Assembly (NCBI RefSeq): GCF_017312365.1
Contig: NZ_BLJI01000001.1
Span: forward strand, 397,417 to 461,416
DNA from: Chroococcus sp. FPU101
GTDB lineage: Bacteria; Cyanobacteriota; Cyanobacteriia; Cyanobacteriales; Microcystaceae
Direction: 5' to 3'
DNA length: 64,000 bases
Within the stretch, counting starts at the first letter, position 1, and the number at the start of each line of letters is the position of its first letter. This document shows positions 9,393-18,735 of the stretch, piece after piece. The notes under the pieces were generated by a model. It was not told the origin of the DNA. It made no database searches and saw nothing but the letters and a program-made list of their open reading frames with translations. A program made the translations under genes and the position numbers.

Positions 9393-11078
9393 TCAATTTT
9401 TTAAAGCTCGACTATTTTGAGTCATTTGAATTGATTGTAACAAGATTAAATCATAAGGTTTTTCGGTCAAAATATCAGCATAGGGTTGTTGTAAGTATGA
9501 ACGATACTCCTCATCTTGTTCCAGATAGACTTTAAAAAAAGCGAGATTTAAAGCACTTAAATACTTATGAGTTAATGCTAATAATTGTTCAGCCGATAAT
9601 TGTCGATCCATTATTTTATTCAGTACACTTAAACCAATTCTGGTATGAGGGAGTTTTTCAGCAATGGAAAAATATTTATTAGGAGTTGTTAGCCAACTAA
9701 ATGTAGGAGTTTGTTCAATGAGCAAAGGGGTAATTAAATCTTCATCACTCGCTTGCCAAAAAACAGGTATATCAATTTGACTAATTCCTGTTTGTCCATA
9801 AAGACTTCTACCAAAGGGAACCAGCACATAAATAGCTTTAACTCTGCTATCTTTTAAATTATAATTTTTTCGAGGTAATTCTAAAGCTCGACATTGATGA
9901 ACAATCGAAATATTAATTAAACTTTTAGTTTCCTCACAATCTTGTTCTAACTGCTTAAAATCAATTGTTGCACCAGCTAAAGCGAGAGCCGTCGTACCTC
10001 CAAAAGAATTACCAAAAACGCCCACTTGTTGTAAATTGAGTTGATTATTAAATTGATTTGAATTTAGTTTTTCAAGTTGATTAAGAACATAAGTAATATC
10101 TAACGGACGATCAATATATTCTGTTGCATCAAAAGATTCTTTATAATAACCTTGATAAAATTCTTTTTGTCGTAGAGCATTACTACCCACATGATCTGGA
10201 ATAATAACAGCAAAGCCATATGAAGCAAGATGATGCGCTAATTGTTCAAAACGATCAAGATTAGCACCCAACCCATTAGAAATAACAATAACAGGAAGTT
10301 GAACTTGTGTATTTTTAGGTAAATATAAATCAACAACAATCTTACGGTTTCGTTGAGAATCAAAAAAAGTTTGAGTTTGCTTGCTTGTACTCAATTGTCC
10401 TAATTGTCGTAAATCTAATGGTGAAGACATCGCCTTGGTCATTTCTTGACTTTTAGAACGATTTTCAGACACATCTACAATTGATTGAGAATTTTCATTA
10501 CTACCGTTGATTTCTCCAAGCTGTTTGACAAATAAACTCGTTTTGAGAGCTAAATCTGTTGCTTCTCGAATAAGCTGTAAACCCTTTGCTACATCAATTT
10601 GAACCTCGGTAGTTGGAAACTTATGTAAAAAATTAATAACATTGAGTCCTTGAGGGTCTGCGGATGCTTGAATCATCGCTGCTCGTATACCATAATAACC
10701 GCTACGACCGCCTGGAAGTTGTACAACATTACCGACAAAGTTAAGAACTCTATGTCCTGAATAACTATGACCTAATTGATGTAAAACAACGGGACTAATT
10801 GGATATGAAGTTGTTAAAAAGGATTGTAGCTGCTTTTTTTGTTGACTGGTCAAACGATTAATAAAAAATGCTAGATCTGATTTGACTTTTCCTTGAGTTG
10901 CAAAGGTTTCTAAGGACTCAACCGAAACTGACCAATTAAAAGGGCCATATTTTAGATTAATATTTTCTGCAGCATAAACTGGTAATGCTGTCAAGACGGT
11001 TGTCAAGATTCCTGCTAGACTAAACAGATTTTTGGGTTTAAAAATTGCTAATTTTTTCATTAATTTAATTGATGTCAT
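9393..11078 (-). CDS. Secreted alpha/beta hydrolase with N-terminal DUF1400 domain
   Basis: This 561-aa protein begins with a signal peptide (cleavage likely after ALPVYA). Residues ~40-170 match the DUF1400 domain often found at the N-terminus of cyanobacterial dienelactone-hydrolase-like proteins. The hydrolase domain follows: VIVISNGLGANLDRF (oxyanion region), GNSFGG (nucleophile Ser elbow), and a later SDEDLITP segment that could give the acid. A second ATG seven codons in would also give a signal peptide. The substrate is probably an ester, lipid or polyester, but this is inference from the family. It leads the minus-strand group continuing through the GT39 and WG-repeat genes. Confidence 0.8.
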   Translation of the reverse strand: MTSIKLMKKLAIFKPKNLFSLAGILTTVLTALPVYAAENINLKYGPFNWSVSVESLETFATQGKVKSDLAFFINRLTSQQKKQLQSFLTTSYPISPVVLHQLGHSYSGHRVLNFVGNVVQLPGGRSGYYGIRAAMIQASADPQGLNVINFLHKFPTTEVQIDVAKGLQLIREATDLALKTSLFVKQLGEINGSNENSQSIVDVSENRSKSQEMTKAMSSPLDLRQLGQLSTSKQTQTFFDSQRNRKIVVDLYLPKNTQVQLPVIVISNGLGANLDRFEQLAHHLASYGFAVIIPDHVGSNALRQKEFYQGYYKESFDATEYIDRPLDITYVLNQLEKLNSNQFNNQLNLQQVGVFGNSFGGTTALALAGATIDFKQLEQDCEETKSLINISIVHQCRALELPRKNYNLKDSRVKAIYVLVPFGRSLYGQTGISQIDIPVFWQASDEDLITPLLIEQTPTFSWLTTPNKYFSIAEKLPHTRIGLSVLNKIMDRQLSAEQLLALTHKYLSALNLAFFKVYLEQDEEYRSYLQQPYADILTEKPYDLILLQSIQMTQNSRALKN

Positions 11079-11210
11079 TAAAATAAACCGTCTCCCATCT
11101 TGGCACGTTCCTTCGTTTTAAAGTCTGCTGCGTATCCTAATCAGCCCCGCTCTATAATTTAAGGTAAATATTGCTCAATAGACAAGCCTTATTTAGGCTC
11201 TAATCTTGTC

Positions 11211-12080
11211 ATGTCTTTCGGAGTTAATCATTATTTGCTTAAAAAACTCTGTATTTCAGGAGGAATTTGTATTTTAATTTATCTCGGTTTGATTCTATCT
11301 CTGAGAGTCTGGCAAACTCGTTTAATGTTTTTTCCGTCCGAAGTGTTGAGAAATAGACCTTCTGCTGTTGGTCTCCATTATGAAGATGTTTGGATTCAAG
11401 TACAACAAGAAAAAATAAATGCTTGGTGGATTCCATCTACTCACCCCAATAGTCCAGTTATCTTATATCTACACGGCAACGGCAGCAATTTAGGAGATTT
11501 ACCCGAAAAAGTTTTATTATTACATCAATTAGGCTTATCTGTACTGGTGATCGATTATCGGGGGTATGGACTCAGTAAAGGTGATTTTCCTAGTGAACAA
11601 AGTGTTTATCAAGATGCTGATGCTGCTTGGAACTATCTTACCGTACAGCGCGGTATTCCTCCTGAGAAGATCGTTTTGTATGGTCATTCCCTCGGTGGTG
11701 CGATCGCTATCGAATTAGCCTACCGACATCAAGACGTAGCAGGGGTTATTGTTGAAGGAACTTACACCTCGATGCGGAAAATGGTCGATTATACCTTTCC
11801 TTATCTGTGGCTACCGACTGATTTAATTCTGACACAACAGTTCAACTCAATTGAAAAAATACGTGTGCTAAATATTCCTTTTTTGTTCATACATGGTACT
11901 GACGATCGCGTTGTCCCCTATCAAATGAGTCAAGAATTATACGCCGCCGCCTCATTCCCTAAAACATTACTTCTCATTCCCAATGCAGGACATAATAACC
12001 TAGCTGCGACTGGTGGACAAAAATACCTTAAAGCTATTTCAGATTTTATTCAGAGTGTCAATTTAGAAACGACTCGCTAG
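11211..12080 (+). CDS. Alpha/beta hydrolase, BEM46-like, membrane-anchored
   Basis: This 289-aa protein has an N-terminal hydrophobic helix (residues ~10-32) that probably anchors it in the membrane. The hydrolase core shows YLHGNGSNLGD (oxyanion loop), GHSLGG (nucleophile Ser), GTDDRVVPY (Asp) and NAGHNN (His), a complete catalytic triad in the expected order. BEM46-like proteins are widespread serine hydrolases with few known substrates. It is divergent from the DUF1400 hydrolase gene; the 132-bp gap between them must hold both promoters. Confidence 0.85.
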   Translation: MSFGVNHYLLKKLCISGGICILIYLGLILSLRVWQTRLMFFPSEVLRNRPSAVGLHYEDVWIQVQQEKINAWWIPSTHPNSPVILYLHGNGSNLGDLPEKVLLLHQLGLSVLVIDYRGYGLSKGDFPSEQSVYQDADAAWNYLTVQRGIPPEKIVLYGHSLGGAIAIELAYRHQDVAGVIVEGTYTSMRKMVDYTFPYLWLPTDLILTQQFNSIEKIRVLNIPFLFIHGTDDRVVPYQMSQELYAAASFPKTLLLIPNAGHNNLAATGGQKYLKAISDFIQSVNLETTR

Positions 12081-12165
12081 AAGCAGTTCTTGAAACAAAA
12101 TACAGAATTATTCAGGTTCATGGACTATTATAATTCAAAAACCCTCATTTCTTAATATTATCTTT

Positions 12166-13095
12166 ATGATCAATCGCTCTCTCAAAAAAATGATTGTTCT
12201 AACGACTATAACGATCATTTTCTTGTTGTCCCTTCATACTATTTCTTTTTCAAACAACCTACAATTACCTGATATCAGTGGGGTGGCGTGGGTAGAGGGG
12301 AATTGCTTTATAGTGATTCACGATGCTAAGGATAGTGGTTCTGATCCATCACCTAGAATTAGTCTATTACAAATCCCCTCTGAGCAAGACAAACTGAGAT
12401 GGCAAGCGTTACCGATTAATTGGCCAAAATCATTAGGTATCAGTAAAGATCTTGAAAGTATTACCGCTATTCCAGAAACGAATCTATTTTTAATAGCAGA
12501 AAGTGGCGATAAAAAAAACTATCAACGTTTGTTTTTATTAGCCTATGAAGAAGAGGTTAAAGGACAATGCTTAAATAATACTCAAATTCCACAGGTTAAA
12601 ATCATTGCCGAGACGACTTGGCCTGTGAAAGTTGAAAATGTGGAAGCGATCGCCGTTACAAAAATTAACAATCAGTATCTTTTCCTTTATACTGAACGCG
12701 CTGACAGTCAAGCGAGTACGGAGATTCATTGGACGACTTTAACCTTAGACCCCCTAAAATTTGGTGAATTTCGCTCGATTTCTTTTCAAAGTTCCTTTGG
12801 TAGTGGCAAAAATATCCGCCAAATTTCTGATTTAGCGATCGATAGTCAACAGAATCTTTACATCGCTTCTACCTACGATCTTGGCAATACTGGAGCATTC
12901 CGCAGCGCAATCTATCGTATTGGGCAAATTTCAGACGACAATAATCTTATTCTTGAGCCACTTCCTCAAAAGATGGGCGAAATCAATGGATTAAAAGTAG
13001 AAGGGATCGCAATTCAAAAATTACCGAGTGGGGATCAAATCTTCTTTGCGACAGATGATGAAAATTATGGCGGAGTCTTGCGACCACTTTTGTAA
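12166..13095 (+). CDS. Secreted protein of unknown function, possible beta-propeller
   Basis: This 309-aa protein starts with a basic N-terminus and hydrophobic segment consistent with a signal peptide (residues 1-30). Features that recur in phytase-like or esterase-like propeller proteins are visible: LPDISGVAWVEGNCFIVIHDAKD, DLESITAIPETNLFLIAESGD and VENVEAIAVTKINNQYLFLYTERAD, alternating strands with DxExI(T/A) cores. The function is not recognised. It follows the BEM46-like gene by 85 bp on the same strand and could be co-transcribed. Confidence 0.65.
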   Translation: MINRSLKKMIVLTTITIIFLLSLHTISFSNNLQLPDISGVAWVEGNCFIVIHDAKDSGSDPSPRISLLQIPSEQDKLRWQALPINWPKSLGISKDLESITAIPETNLFLIAESGDKKNYQRLFLLAYEEEVKGQCLNNTQIPQVKIIAETTWPVKVENVEAIAVTKINNQYLFLYTERADSQASTEIHWTTLTLDPLKFGEFRSISFQSSFGSGKNIRQISDLAIDSQQNLYIASTYDLGNTGAFRSAIYRIGQISDDNNLILEPLPQKMGEINGLKVEGIAIQKLPSGDQIFFATDDENYGGVLRPLL

Positions 13096-13288
13096 TAAAT
13101 AAGTTACAAGATTTTCAAACAACCAGTAATTAGCTTATTTAAGCGAGAAAATCTAATAATATTACAAAAATATTAAAAAATCGAATAAATCTGCGATAAG
13201 CTACTCTAATTGTGAAGTAGATCTTTGCTAACTAGGTAAAGATATCATCTTTCTTTGTCAATAATTTTTGTAACAAAACAATATTTTT

Positions 13289-13762
13289 ATGTTTTCCCGT
13301 ATAACCGTATTAGGACTTTTAGCTTCATTCCTTGGACTAAGCTTACCCGTTCAGGCTCAAAACTGTACCCCTATCCCCTTAGTCGGTAAACCACAGACTA
13401 ATGAAGTAACTAAAACGGTCGCACAACCGACGATACCCGGCCCTTTTGGCATTAAGATTACTCGCAATAACTGGAATACAGATTGGGCAGTTTCTAGTGA
13501 TGCCAATTTTACTCGCTATGTGGCTACCATTACCGCCAGTGATGGAGGTACCTTTGATATCAAGTTTTTTCTTAAATACAGCGACCAAACCGAAGATGAA
13601 TTCTTTAATAATCGTGAGAAAAGACTAGCTGCTGGGGAAACCTTAACGATAGAAGCTGTACCTCGTTCTGCTACTGAACAACCATTTCATGTCAATCTTT
13701 TCGTGAATGGGATACCTGCACTAGGAAGAACTTACACCGTTTCTGTTGTTGGTTGTCGCTAA
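13289..13762 (+). CDS. Small secreted protein of unknown function
   Basis: This 157-aa protein has a clear signal peptide (MFSRITVLGLLASFLGLSLPVQA, cleaved before QNC). The mature part is predicted to be mainly beta strands and has only two cysteines, one two residues after the cleavage site and one just before the end (VVGCR), which could form a disulfide tying the termini. No family was recognised. A 10-bp hairpin at 13783-13815 follows the stop. Confidence 0.65.
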   Translation: MFSRITVLGLLASFLGLSLPVQAQNCTPIPLVGKPQTNEVTKTVAQPTIPGPFGIKITRNNWNTDWAVSSDANFTRYVATITASDGGTFDIKFFLKYSDQTEDEFFNNREKRLAAGETLTIEAVPRSATEQPFHVNLFVNGIPALGRTYTVSVVGCR

Positions 13763-13782
13763 ACAGATCTATTTTAATCTCC

Positions 13783-13815
13783 TCTCCAACTTCAACGATT
13801 AGATTAAGTTGGAGA
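13783..13815 (+). terminator. Hairpin after the small secreted protein gene
   Basis: TCTCCAACTT at 13783-13792 pairs perfectly with AAGTTGGAGA at 13806-13815 around a 13-base loop. It lies 21 bases past the stop codon at 13762. Only a short T stretch (TGTTTC) follows, so it may be a weak terminator or an mRNA-stabilising hairpin. Confidence 0.5.
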
Positions 13816-13918
13816 TGTTTCATCATGTCAGGAGTTCGTGGAACTTCACCGATCAACCCAATATCTATAGCAGTAAAGTATTCTAAATAAGAATATAGAA
13901 ACTGATTATATTAACCTC

Positions 13919-15253
13919 ATGCAACTGTTTGATCGGATTCGCTTAGGTTTGGCAGTTGGAACCGCTAAAACCGTTACCGCTATTGTCAAACAACTTCGTC
14001 TCGGCGCAGCCAGTGTGTTACCTGGTGAGATTGCGCGTCGTCTGCATCCGCGTTTATTACCCTTATTGTGTGAACAGGTTCGCCAAGGGGTGATTTTAGT
14101 CGTGGGAACCAATGGCAAAACGACCACCTCATTACTTTTAAGTACTATCTTAGAACGCCAAAACGCGAAAATTGCTCATAATATTACGGGTGCTAATTTA
14201 ATTAATGGTCTAATTACGACTTTACTCGGAAATACGAATTTATTTGGTCAATTAAATGCCGATTACGCGATTCTAGAAGTCGATGAAAACGTTCTACCAC
14301 TGGTTTTAAAAGACTGTCGCCCACGTTTTATCGTTGGATTAAATTTATTTCGAGATCAGTTAGATCGTTATGGTGAAGTCGATACGATTAGTCGTCGTTG
14401 GCAACAAGCGATCGCACCTTTACCCAAAACAACAACAGTTATTCTAAACGCTGATGATCCGACACTTTCCTATTTAGGGCAAAATCTCCCCCAAAAAGTT
14501 CTCTTTTTTGGCTTAAGTGAAACAAATTTGTATTTAGATGAAATTCCTCACGCCGTAGACTCGATTTATTGTCCGAACTGTGGTCATTCTCTAGACTATC
14601 AGGGTGTTTATCTGTCTCATTTGGGTGATTTCCATTGTCCATCTTGTGGTTTTGAGAAAAGCCAGCCGACTCTAAATAGCAAAGACTGGCCGCAAATTCT
14701 GATCGGTGTTTACAACAAATACAATACCTTGGCTGCGGGTTTAGTCGCTAAGGAAATTAGCATCGATATTGATACCATTTTTGATACCGTGAAAAACTTT
14801 AAAGCGGCTTTTGGACGCGCCGAAGAATTAACGGTTAATGGAAAAAAAATTCGGATTCTGCTGTCTAAAAATCCTGTAGGAATGAATGAAACGATCCGCG
14901 CTGTCAAAGATCTACAAATTCAAGGAAAGCCATCGACTACTTTAGTAATTCTAAATGACCGTATTCCTGATGGTACCGATGTTTCTTGGATTTGGGATGT
15001 AGACACTGAGAAGTTAGCTAGTATTGGTGGAACGCTCATCGTTTCAGGCGATCGCATTTACGATATGGCACTTCGCTTACAATACAGTCAGAATTTAGCT
15101 AATCAATCTAATTTAATTGTTAAAGAAGACCTCAGAGAAGCGATAGAAACGGCATTAGAATCTACAGAAATAGGTGAAACACTGTATATTTTGCCAACTT
15201 ATTCAGCTATGTTAGAAATTAGAGAAATCTTAACAGGAAGAAAAATTTTATAA
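13919..15253 (+). CDS. murT: Lipid II isoglutaminyl synthase (glutamine-hydrolysing) subunit MurT
   Basis: MurT is the Mur-ligase-like subunit of the MurT-GatD complex, which amidates the D-Glu of the lipid II stem peptide with ammonia from glutamine. The 444-aa sequence has the Mur ligase P-loop VVGTNGKTTTS (about residues 61-71), the central-domain segment LEVDENVLPLV, and a four-cysteine zinc-ribbon insert (CPNC near 223 and CPSC near 239) typical of MurT. The C-terminal DUF1727 domain carries KNPVGMNE. The gatD gene begins two bases after the stop codon, as expected for a coupled pair. Confidence 0.9.
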   Translation: MQLFDRIRLGLAVGTAKTVTAIVKQLRLGAASVLPGEIARRLHPRLLPLLCEQVRQGVILVVGTNGKTTTSLLLSTILERQNAKIAHNITGANLINGLITTLLGNTNLFGQLNADYAILEVDENVLPLVLKDCRPRFIVGLNLFRDQLDRYGEVDTISRRWQQAIAPLPKTTTVILNADDPTLSYLGQNLPQKVLFFGLSETNLYLDEIPHAVDSIYCPNCGHSLDYQGVYLSHLGDFHCPSCGFEKSQPTLNSKDWPQILIGVYNKYNTLAAGLVAKEISIDIDTIFDTVKNFKAAFGRAEELTVNGKKIRILLSKNPVGMNETIRAVKDLQIQGKPSTTLVILNDRIPDGTDVSWIWDVDTEKLASIGGTLIVSGDRIYDMALRLQYSQNLANQSNLIVKEDLREAIETALESTEIGETLYILPTYSAMLEIREILTGRKIL

Positions 15254-15255
15254 AA

Positions 15256-16053
15256 ATGATGGAATTAAGAATAGGCTGGTTATATCCGACTTTAATGAGT
15301 ACCTATGGGGATCGCGGAAATGTGATTACCTTACAGCGTCGTTGTCAGTGGCGGAATATTCCCGTAAAAATCATCCCTCTCGAACAACAAACCGAGATTG
15401 ATGCTTTTAACGAGGTTGATCTGATTGTCGGTGGAGGGGCGCAAGATCGACAACAAGAAATCGTCATGCGCGACCTAAAAGGGGCAAAAGCAGACGCAAT
15501 TTCTACCAGAATTGAAACAGGAGTCCCAGGTGTGTTTACCTGTGGCTCACCGCAATTGCTAGGACACTACTACGAACCCGCTTTAGGGCATCGGATCGAA
15601 GGTTTAGGGATTTTGGATCTCGTTAGTAAACATCCCGGCCCTGATGCTAAACGTTGTATCGGTAACGTTGTTTTTGAGATTACAGCCTCTCCTCTTGCTT
15701 CTGACCTAAAAACCCGATTCGGTGAGTCTCCAGTGGTGATAGGCTTTGAAAATCACGGTGGGAGGACATATTTAGGACAGGTATCCCCCTTGGGAAAAGT
15801 TATTCAAGGCTATGGCAATAATGGAGAGGATGGATATGAAGGGGCTTTTTATCGTCATGCGATCGCTACTTATTCTCACGGCCCATTATTACCCAAAAAT
15901 CCTTTTATTGCCGATTGGTTAATCCAAAAAGCCCTCGAAGTAAAATATCAAACTTCAATAAATTTAACAAAACTTAATGATTCTTTAGCAAATCAAGCCC
16001 GTCAAGCCATGTTTAAGCGATTAGACTTAACGAGCATGGCCAATAACCCCTAA
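15256..16053 (+). CDS. gatD: Lipid II isoglutaminyl synthase glutaminase subunit GatD
   Basis: GatD is a CobB/CobQ-type class I glutamine amidotransferase that releases ammonia from glutamine and passes it to MurT. Residues GVFTCGSPQLLG place the catalytic Cys at 96, and the later YSHGPLLPKNP supplies the catalytic His; a third catalytic residue is not obvious, as in the family. The length of 265 aa fits. The start is one of two adjacent ATGs (15256 or 15259). The gene is translationally linked to murT. Confidence 0.9.
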   Translation: MMELRIGWLYPTLMSTYGDRGNVITLQRRCQWRNIPVKIIPLEQQTEIDAFNEVDLIVGGGAQDRQQEIVMRDLKGAKADAISTRIETGVPGVFTCGSPQLLGHYYEPALGHRIEGLGILDLVSKHPGPDAKRCIGNVVFEITASPLASDLKTRFGESPVVIGFENHGGRTYLGQVSPLGKVIQGYGNNGEDGYEGAFYRHAIATYSHGPLLPKNPFIADWLIQKALEVKYQTSINLTKLNDSLANQARQAMFKRLDLTSMANNP

Positions 16054-16123
16054 ACTGTTGATATGGACTATATGGCAGAAGCGATATTTATTGCCATCGA
16101 TATCTATTGGCAAATCAACCATT

Positions 16124-16906
16124 ATGACTGCAAACGCATTTGATCGTACTACGGCTGGCTTTTTGATCGTGATCCTTCCTTTAGCGATCGTGATTATGAT
16201 TCTTTTCACGGCGTGGAAATTGATCTTACTATTAGTAGGATTAAGCCTAGTCTGGACAATCTGGCAAAACTATCAATGGACGAAATGGTCAAAAACCATT
16301 GATCCCGTTTTTCATCAATTAGTGACCGAAAATCAAGGCTGTCTCACGGTAATGGATTTAGCTCAAAAAACCAATCTAAGCGGATGGACTGCCAAAAAGT
16401 TTTTAGAAAAAAAAGCTGACGAATTTGGCGCACAACGCAAGAATTTAGGGGATGAAGGCGTTGTTTACTACTTTTTGACGGCTAACGCATTAGGAAGTAT
16501 TTTTGCTGATAGTGATCCCGATGTAGAACAAGATAACGAAATTGTTGAGCCTAAAAGTTCTTCGGCTAGTTCTGCTGAACCCTCTGTCATGAACATTTCT
16601 AAGATTCTTGATTTTGAAGAGGAATCAGAAAATGTTGAAACCACGGCTAATTTAGCTTTGACTGAAGAAGATGAAGAAGATGAAAACGAATTAAGTGATC
16701 CTGAAGAATCTCACACTCAAACCACTCAACTATCTCTCATTCAATCAGAATTAGCTAAACGACTCGATACGAATGCCAGTACCATTGGTAGACGGAAATC
16801 TGAGCCAGACTTTGCTCAATGGAGTCAAAGTAGAGATCCTGAAGGTCTAGCTTGGAAGTATCTCAGAAGAAGCAGAACCTTTGTTCCGATTGAGCAAGGA
16901 AAATAA
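16124..16906 (+). CDS. Membrane protein with acidic linker, unknown function
   Basis: From the ATG at 16124 the product is 260 aa (an in-frame TTG at 16058 would add 22 residues without obvious merit). Two membrane helices occupy about residues 12-45. A winged-helix-like stretch follows (CLTVMDLAQKTNLSGWTAKKFLEKKA), then a long Glu/Asp-rich disordered region (about 150-200), and a C-terminal segment resembling a second small helix-turn-helix (LIQSELAKRLDTNASTIGRR). It resembles proteins conserved in cyanobacteria without a known role. It follows gatD by about 70 bp and may share its transcript. Confidence 0.7.
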   Translation: MTANAFDRTTAGFLIVILPLAIVIMILFTAWKLILLLVGLSLVWTIWQNYQWTKWSKTIDPVFHQLVTENQGCLTVMDLAQKTNLSGWTAKKFLEKKADEFGAQRKNLGDEGVVYYFLTANALGSIFADSDPDVEQDNEIVEPKSSSASSAEPSVMNISKILDFEEESENVETTANLALTEEDEEDENELSDPEESHTQTTQLSLIQSELAKRLDTNASTIGRRKSEPDFAQWSQSRDPEGLAWKYLRRSRTFVPIEQGK

Positions 16907-16933
16907 CCCCCCATGAACAGGTTATACACTTTC

Positions 16934-16962
16934 GTAGAGACGCGATCTGATTGGGTCTCTAC
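16934..16962. repeat. GTAGAGAC inverted repeat between convergent genes
   Basis: GTAGAGAC at 16934-16941 and GTCTCTAC at 16955-16962 form an 8-bp stem around a 13-base loop. The right arm overlaps the fabZ stop codon (16959-16961, minus strand). It may end transcription from both sides. GTAGAGACGCG palindromes are a common dispersed element type in cyanobacteria (general knowledge, not searched here). Confidence 0.5.
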
Positions 16963-17444
16963 TCAAACAAAGAAAAAATCATCTCACCTTGGACAACCAA
17001 TTGATCATCAACGTATCCAGATCCTTGCATCTTCGCAATTCGGTTCATTTTAAAGGAAAGAAGTTCGACCGTCATCACTAACTGATCCCCTGGAATGACC
17101 CGACGACGAAAACGAACTTTATCAATTCCAGCAAAAGCAAAAAACTTTCCTCGCATTCCTGGTAATAAAACTAAAATAATTCCCCCGACTTGAGCCATCG
17201 ATTCAACAATCAAAACACCAGGCATCAAAGGCATCTTAGGAATGTGTCCTTGGAAAAAAGGTTCATTCATTGTTACATTTTTAATACCGACGGCTTTTTG
17301 ACCTGGAACATAATCGACAATGCGATCCACCAAAGCAAAAGGGTAACGGTGAGGCAGTAAGTCCTGAATCTCTTGGATGTTAAAGGTAGTTTGAATCGGT
17401 TGCTCTTGTTCTTGGATGACTGTGTGATCAGCGATTGTAGACAT
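16959..17444 (-). CDS. fabZ: 3-hydroxyacyl-[acyl-carrier-protein] dehydratase FabZ
   Basis: FabZ removes water from beta-hydroxyacyl-ACP in fatty acid elongation and supplies acyl chains for membrane lipids and lipid A. The 161-aa hot-dog-fold protein has the catalytic His in [14 protein letters not shown] and the catalytic Glu in [15 protein letters not shown], both in the expected context. A flexible N-terminus of about 20 residues precedes the fold. In many cyanobacteria fabZ sits between lpxC and lpxA; no lpx gene is adjacent here. Confidence 0.93.
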   Translation of the reverse strand: MSTIADHTVIQEQEQPIQTTFNIQEIQDLLPHRYPFALVDRIVDYVPGQKAVGIKNVTMNEPFFQGHIPKMPLMPGVLIVESMAQVGGIILVLLPGMRGKFFAFAGIDKVRFRRRVIPGDQLVMTVELLSFKMNRIAKMQGSGYVDDQLVVQGEMIFSLFE

Positions 17445-17848
17445 GGGGATTCTTTAAAAGAGATACTTTAAACGAGCCAGCCTTGAAAGAAACATCGTCA
17501 GCTAATTTCTGGCTAGATTTATCAGTTTAAAATGATTTGGCCCATTTGAAAACTGTTCTATCTAAAGGTAGATTAAGAATTCAGCCTTAAATCAATCATT
17601 AAATGATTATGAAACCTTTTTTTGGATATTTTATTCTTTATTGGATAGATGAGTACTACTATAAAAGTGAATTCTTACAAAAGGAAAGAACAGGCTTTGC
17701 TTAACCCCAGTCTTGCTTCAATCGAATTTATGTTCTCTTGCTATTTCGTCTAATCGTAATACAATAGACAGCATCTTGTCGTCATAAACATCAAAATACT
17801 CGGATTAGATCTAAGGATATATTACTTGTATGCTATTGCATCAGGAAA
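17445..17848. other. Intergenic region of about 400 bases, no gene seen
   Basis: This AT-rich gap separates the divergent fabZ (minus) and squalene/phytoene synthase-like (plus) genes and must contain both promoters. Possible -10 elements occur (for example TATAAA near 17660). No ORF with coding character, tRNA or strong hairpin was found. The only clear signal is the ribosome-binding site described separately at 17849-17859. Confidence 0.5.
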
Positions 17849-17859
17849 GTGTGAGGAGT
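17849..17859 (+). promoter_or_regulatory. Ribosome-binding site with perfect complement of the Yfr1 core motif
   Basis: The leader reads GTGTGAGGAGT, in which GAGGAG (17853-17858) is the Shine-Dalgarno sequence eight bases before the ATG at 17867. The whole 11-mer is the exact reverse complement of ACUCCUCACAC, the ultraconserved single-stranded motif of the cyanobacterial small RNA Yfr1. Known Yfr1 action includes blocking translation by pairing near start codons. Control of this gene by Yfr1 is therefore an inference; no yfr1 gene was seen in the window. Confidence 0.5.
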
Positions 17860-17866
17860 GTATTAA

Positions 17867-18682
17867 ATGAATTTGCGTGATAATGCTTTAACCATTCTCC
17901 AGCAAACCAGTCGAACCTTTTATATACCGATTAGTCGTTTACCCTCGCAACTACAAGAGGCTGTAGCTTCAGCTTATTTGTGTATGCGAGCGATCGACGA
18001 AATTGAAGACCATCCTACTTTAGACAATTTTACTAAAGCAAAACTACTGAGAAACATTAGCTTAAATTTGCAAGCTGCTGTTGAAAGTTCTACTATTGAC
18101 GACTTCTCTCTTGATTTATCTCTTCACCAAAAAAACCTTCTTCCTGAAGTGACGCAAAGAGTTGGAGAATGGGCCCTTTTAGCCCCTCCTAGCATTGCAC
18201 CTCGTGTTTGGGATGCAACGGCGGCAATGGCTGATCGGATGGCTTATTGGGCGGAATCAAACTGGGAAATTCAAACCGAATCTGATTTAGATAAGTATAC
18301 CTTTAGTGTGGCGGGTGCTGTAGGTTTATTACTCTCTGATCTGTGGGCTTGGCATGATGGAACTAAAACGAATCGTTTACACGCGATCGGTTTTGGTCGA
18401 GGATTACAAGCCGTGAATATCCTCCGAAACCATCGCGATGACAGAGGACGAGGTGTTAATTTCTTTCCGACTGGCTGGCAAGCTAAGGATATGCTGTTCT
18501 ATGCCCGTCGTAACCTCATCCTAGCCGATTACTATACCGAATCGCTTCCCAAAGGCCCAGCACTCGATTTCTGCCGAATTCCCTTGGCTTTAGCTCATGG
18601 TACTCTAGATGTGTTAGCCCTTGGTAAAGAAAAACTCAGCCGTAGTGATGTGATGGCTTTAGTTGAAAAAATTACTGCTTAA
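17867..18682 (+). CDS. Squalene/phytoene synthase family protein
   Basis: This 271-aa protein belongs to the trans-isoprenyl diphosphate synthase head-to-head class. The first aspartate-rich motif appears as RAIDEIED (near residue 45) and the second region as NILRNHRDDRGRGVNFFP (near 190), corresponding to the NxxRDxxED...RxYxP region of phytoene and squalene synthases but altered at some positions. It may condense farnesyl or geranylgeranyl diphosphate, or be a diverged paralogue. The main carotenoid enzyme crtB usually lies beside crtP, which is not here. The start is fixed by GAGGAG eight bases upstream. Confidence 0.75.
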   Translation: MNLRDNALTILQQTSRTFYIPISRLPSQLQEAVASAYLCMRAIDEIEDHPTLDNFTKAKLLRNISLNLQAAVESSTIDDFSLDLSLHQKNLLPEVTQRVGEWALLAPPSIAPRVWDATAAMADRMAYWAESNWEIQTESDLDKYTFSVAGAVGLLLSDLWAWHDGTKTNRLHAIGFGRGLQAVNILRNHRDDRGRGVNFFPTGWQAKDMLFYARRNLILADYYTESLPKGPALDFCRIPLALAHGTLDVLALGKEKLSRSDVMALVEKITA

Positions 18683-18705
18683 CTCAAGTTAACTGATCGA
18701 TGTTT

Positions 18706-18735
18706 AGGGTGGGCCAAGCCTACCCTTTTATTTTT
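18706..18735 (+). terminator. Strong intrinsic terminator
   Basis: AGGGTGGGC (18706-18714) pairs with GCCTACCCT (18718-18726), with one G-T pair and a CAA loop, followed by TTTATTTTT. It lies 24 bases after the synthase-like gene's stop and touches the 3' end of the convergent mntP-like gene, so it may serve both. Confidence 0.8.
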
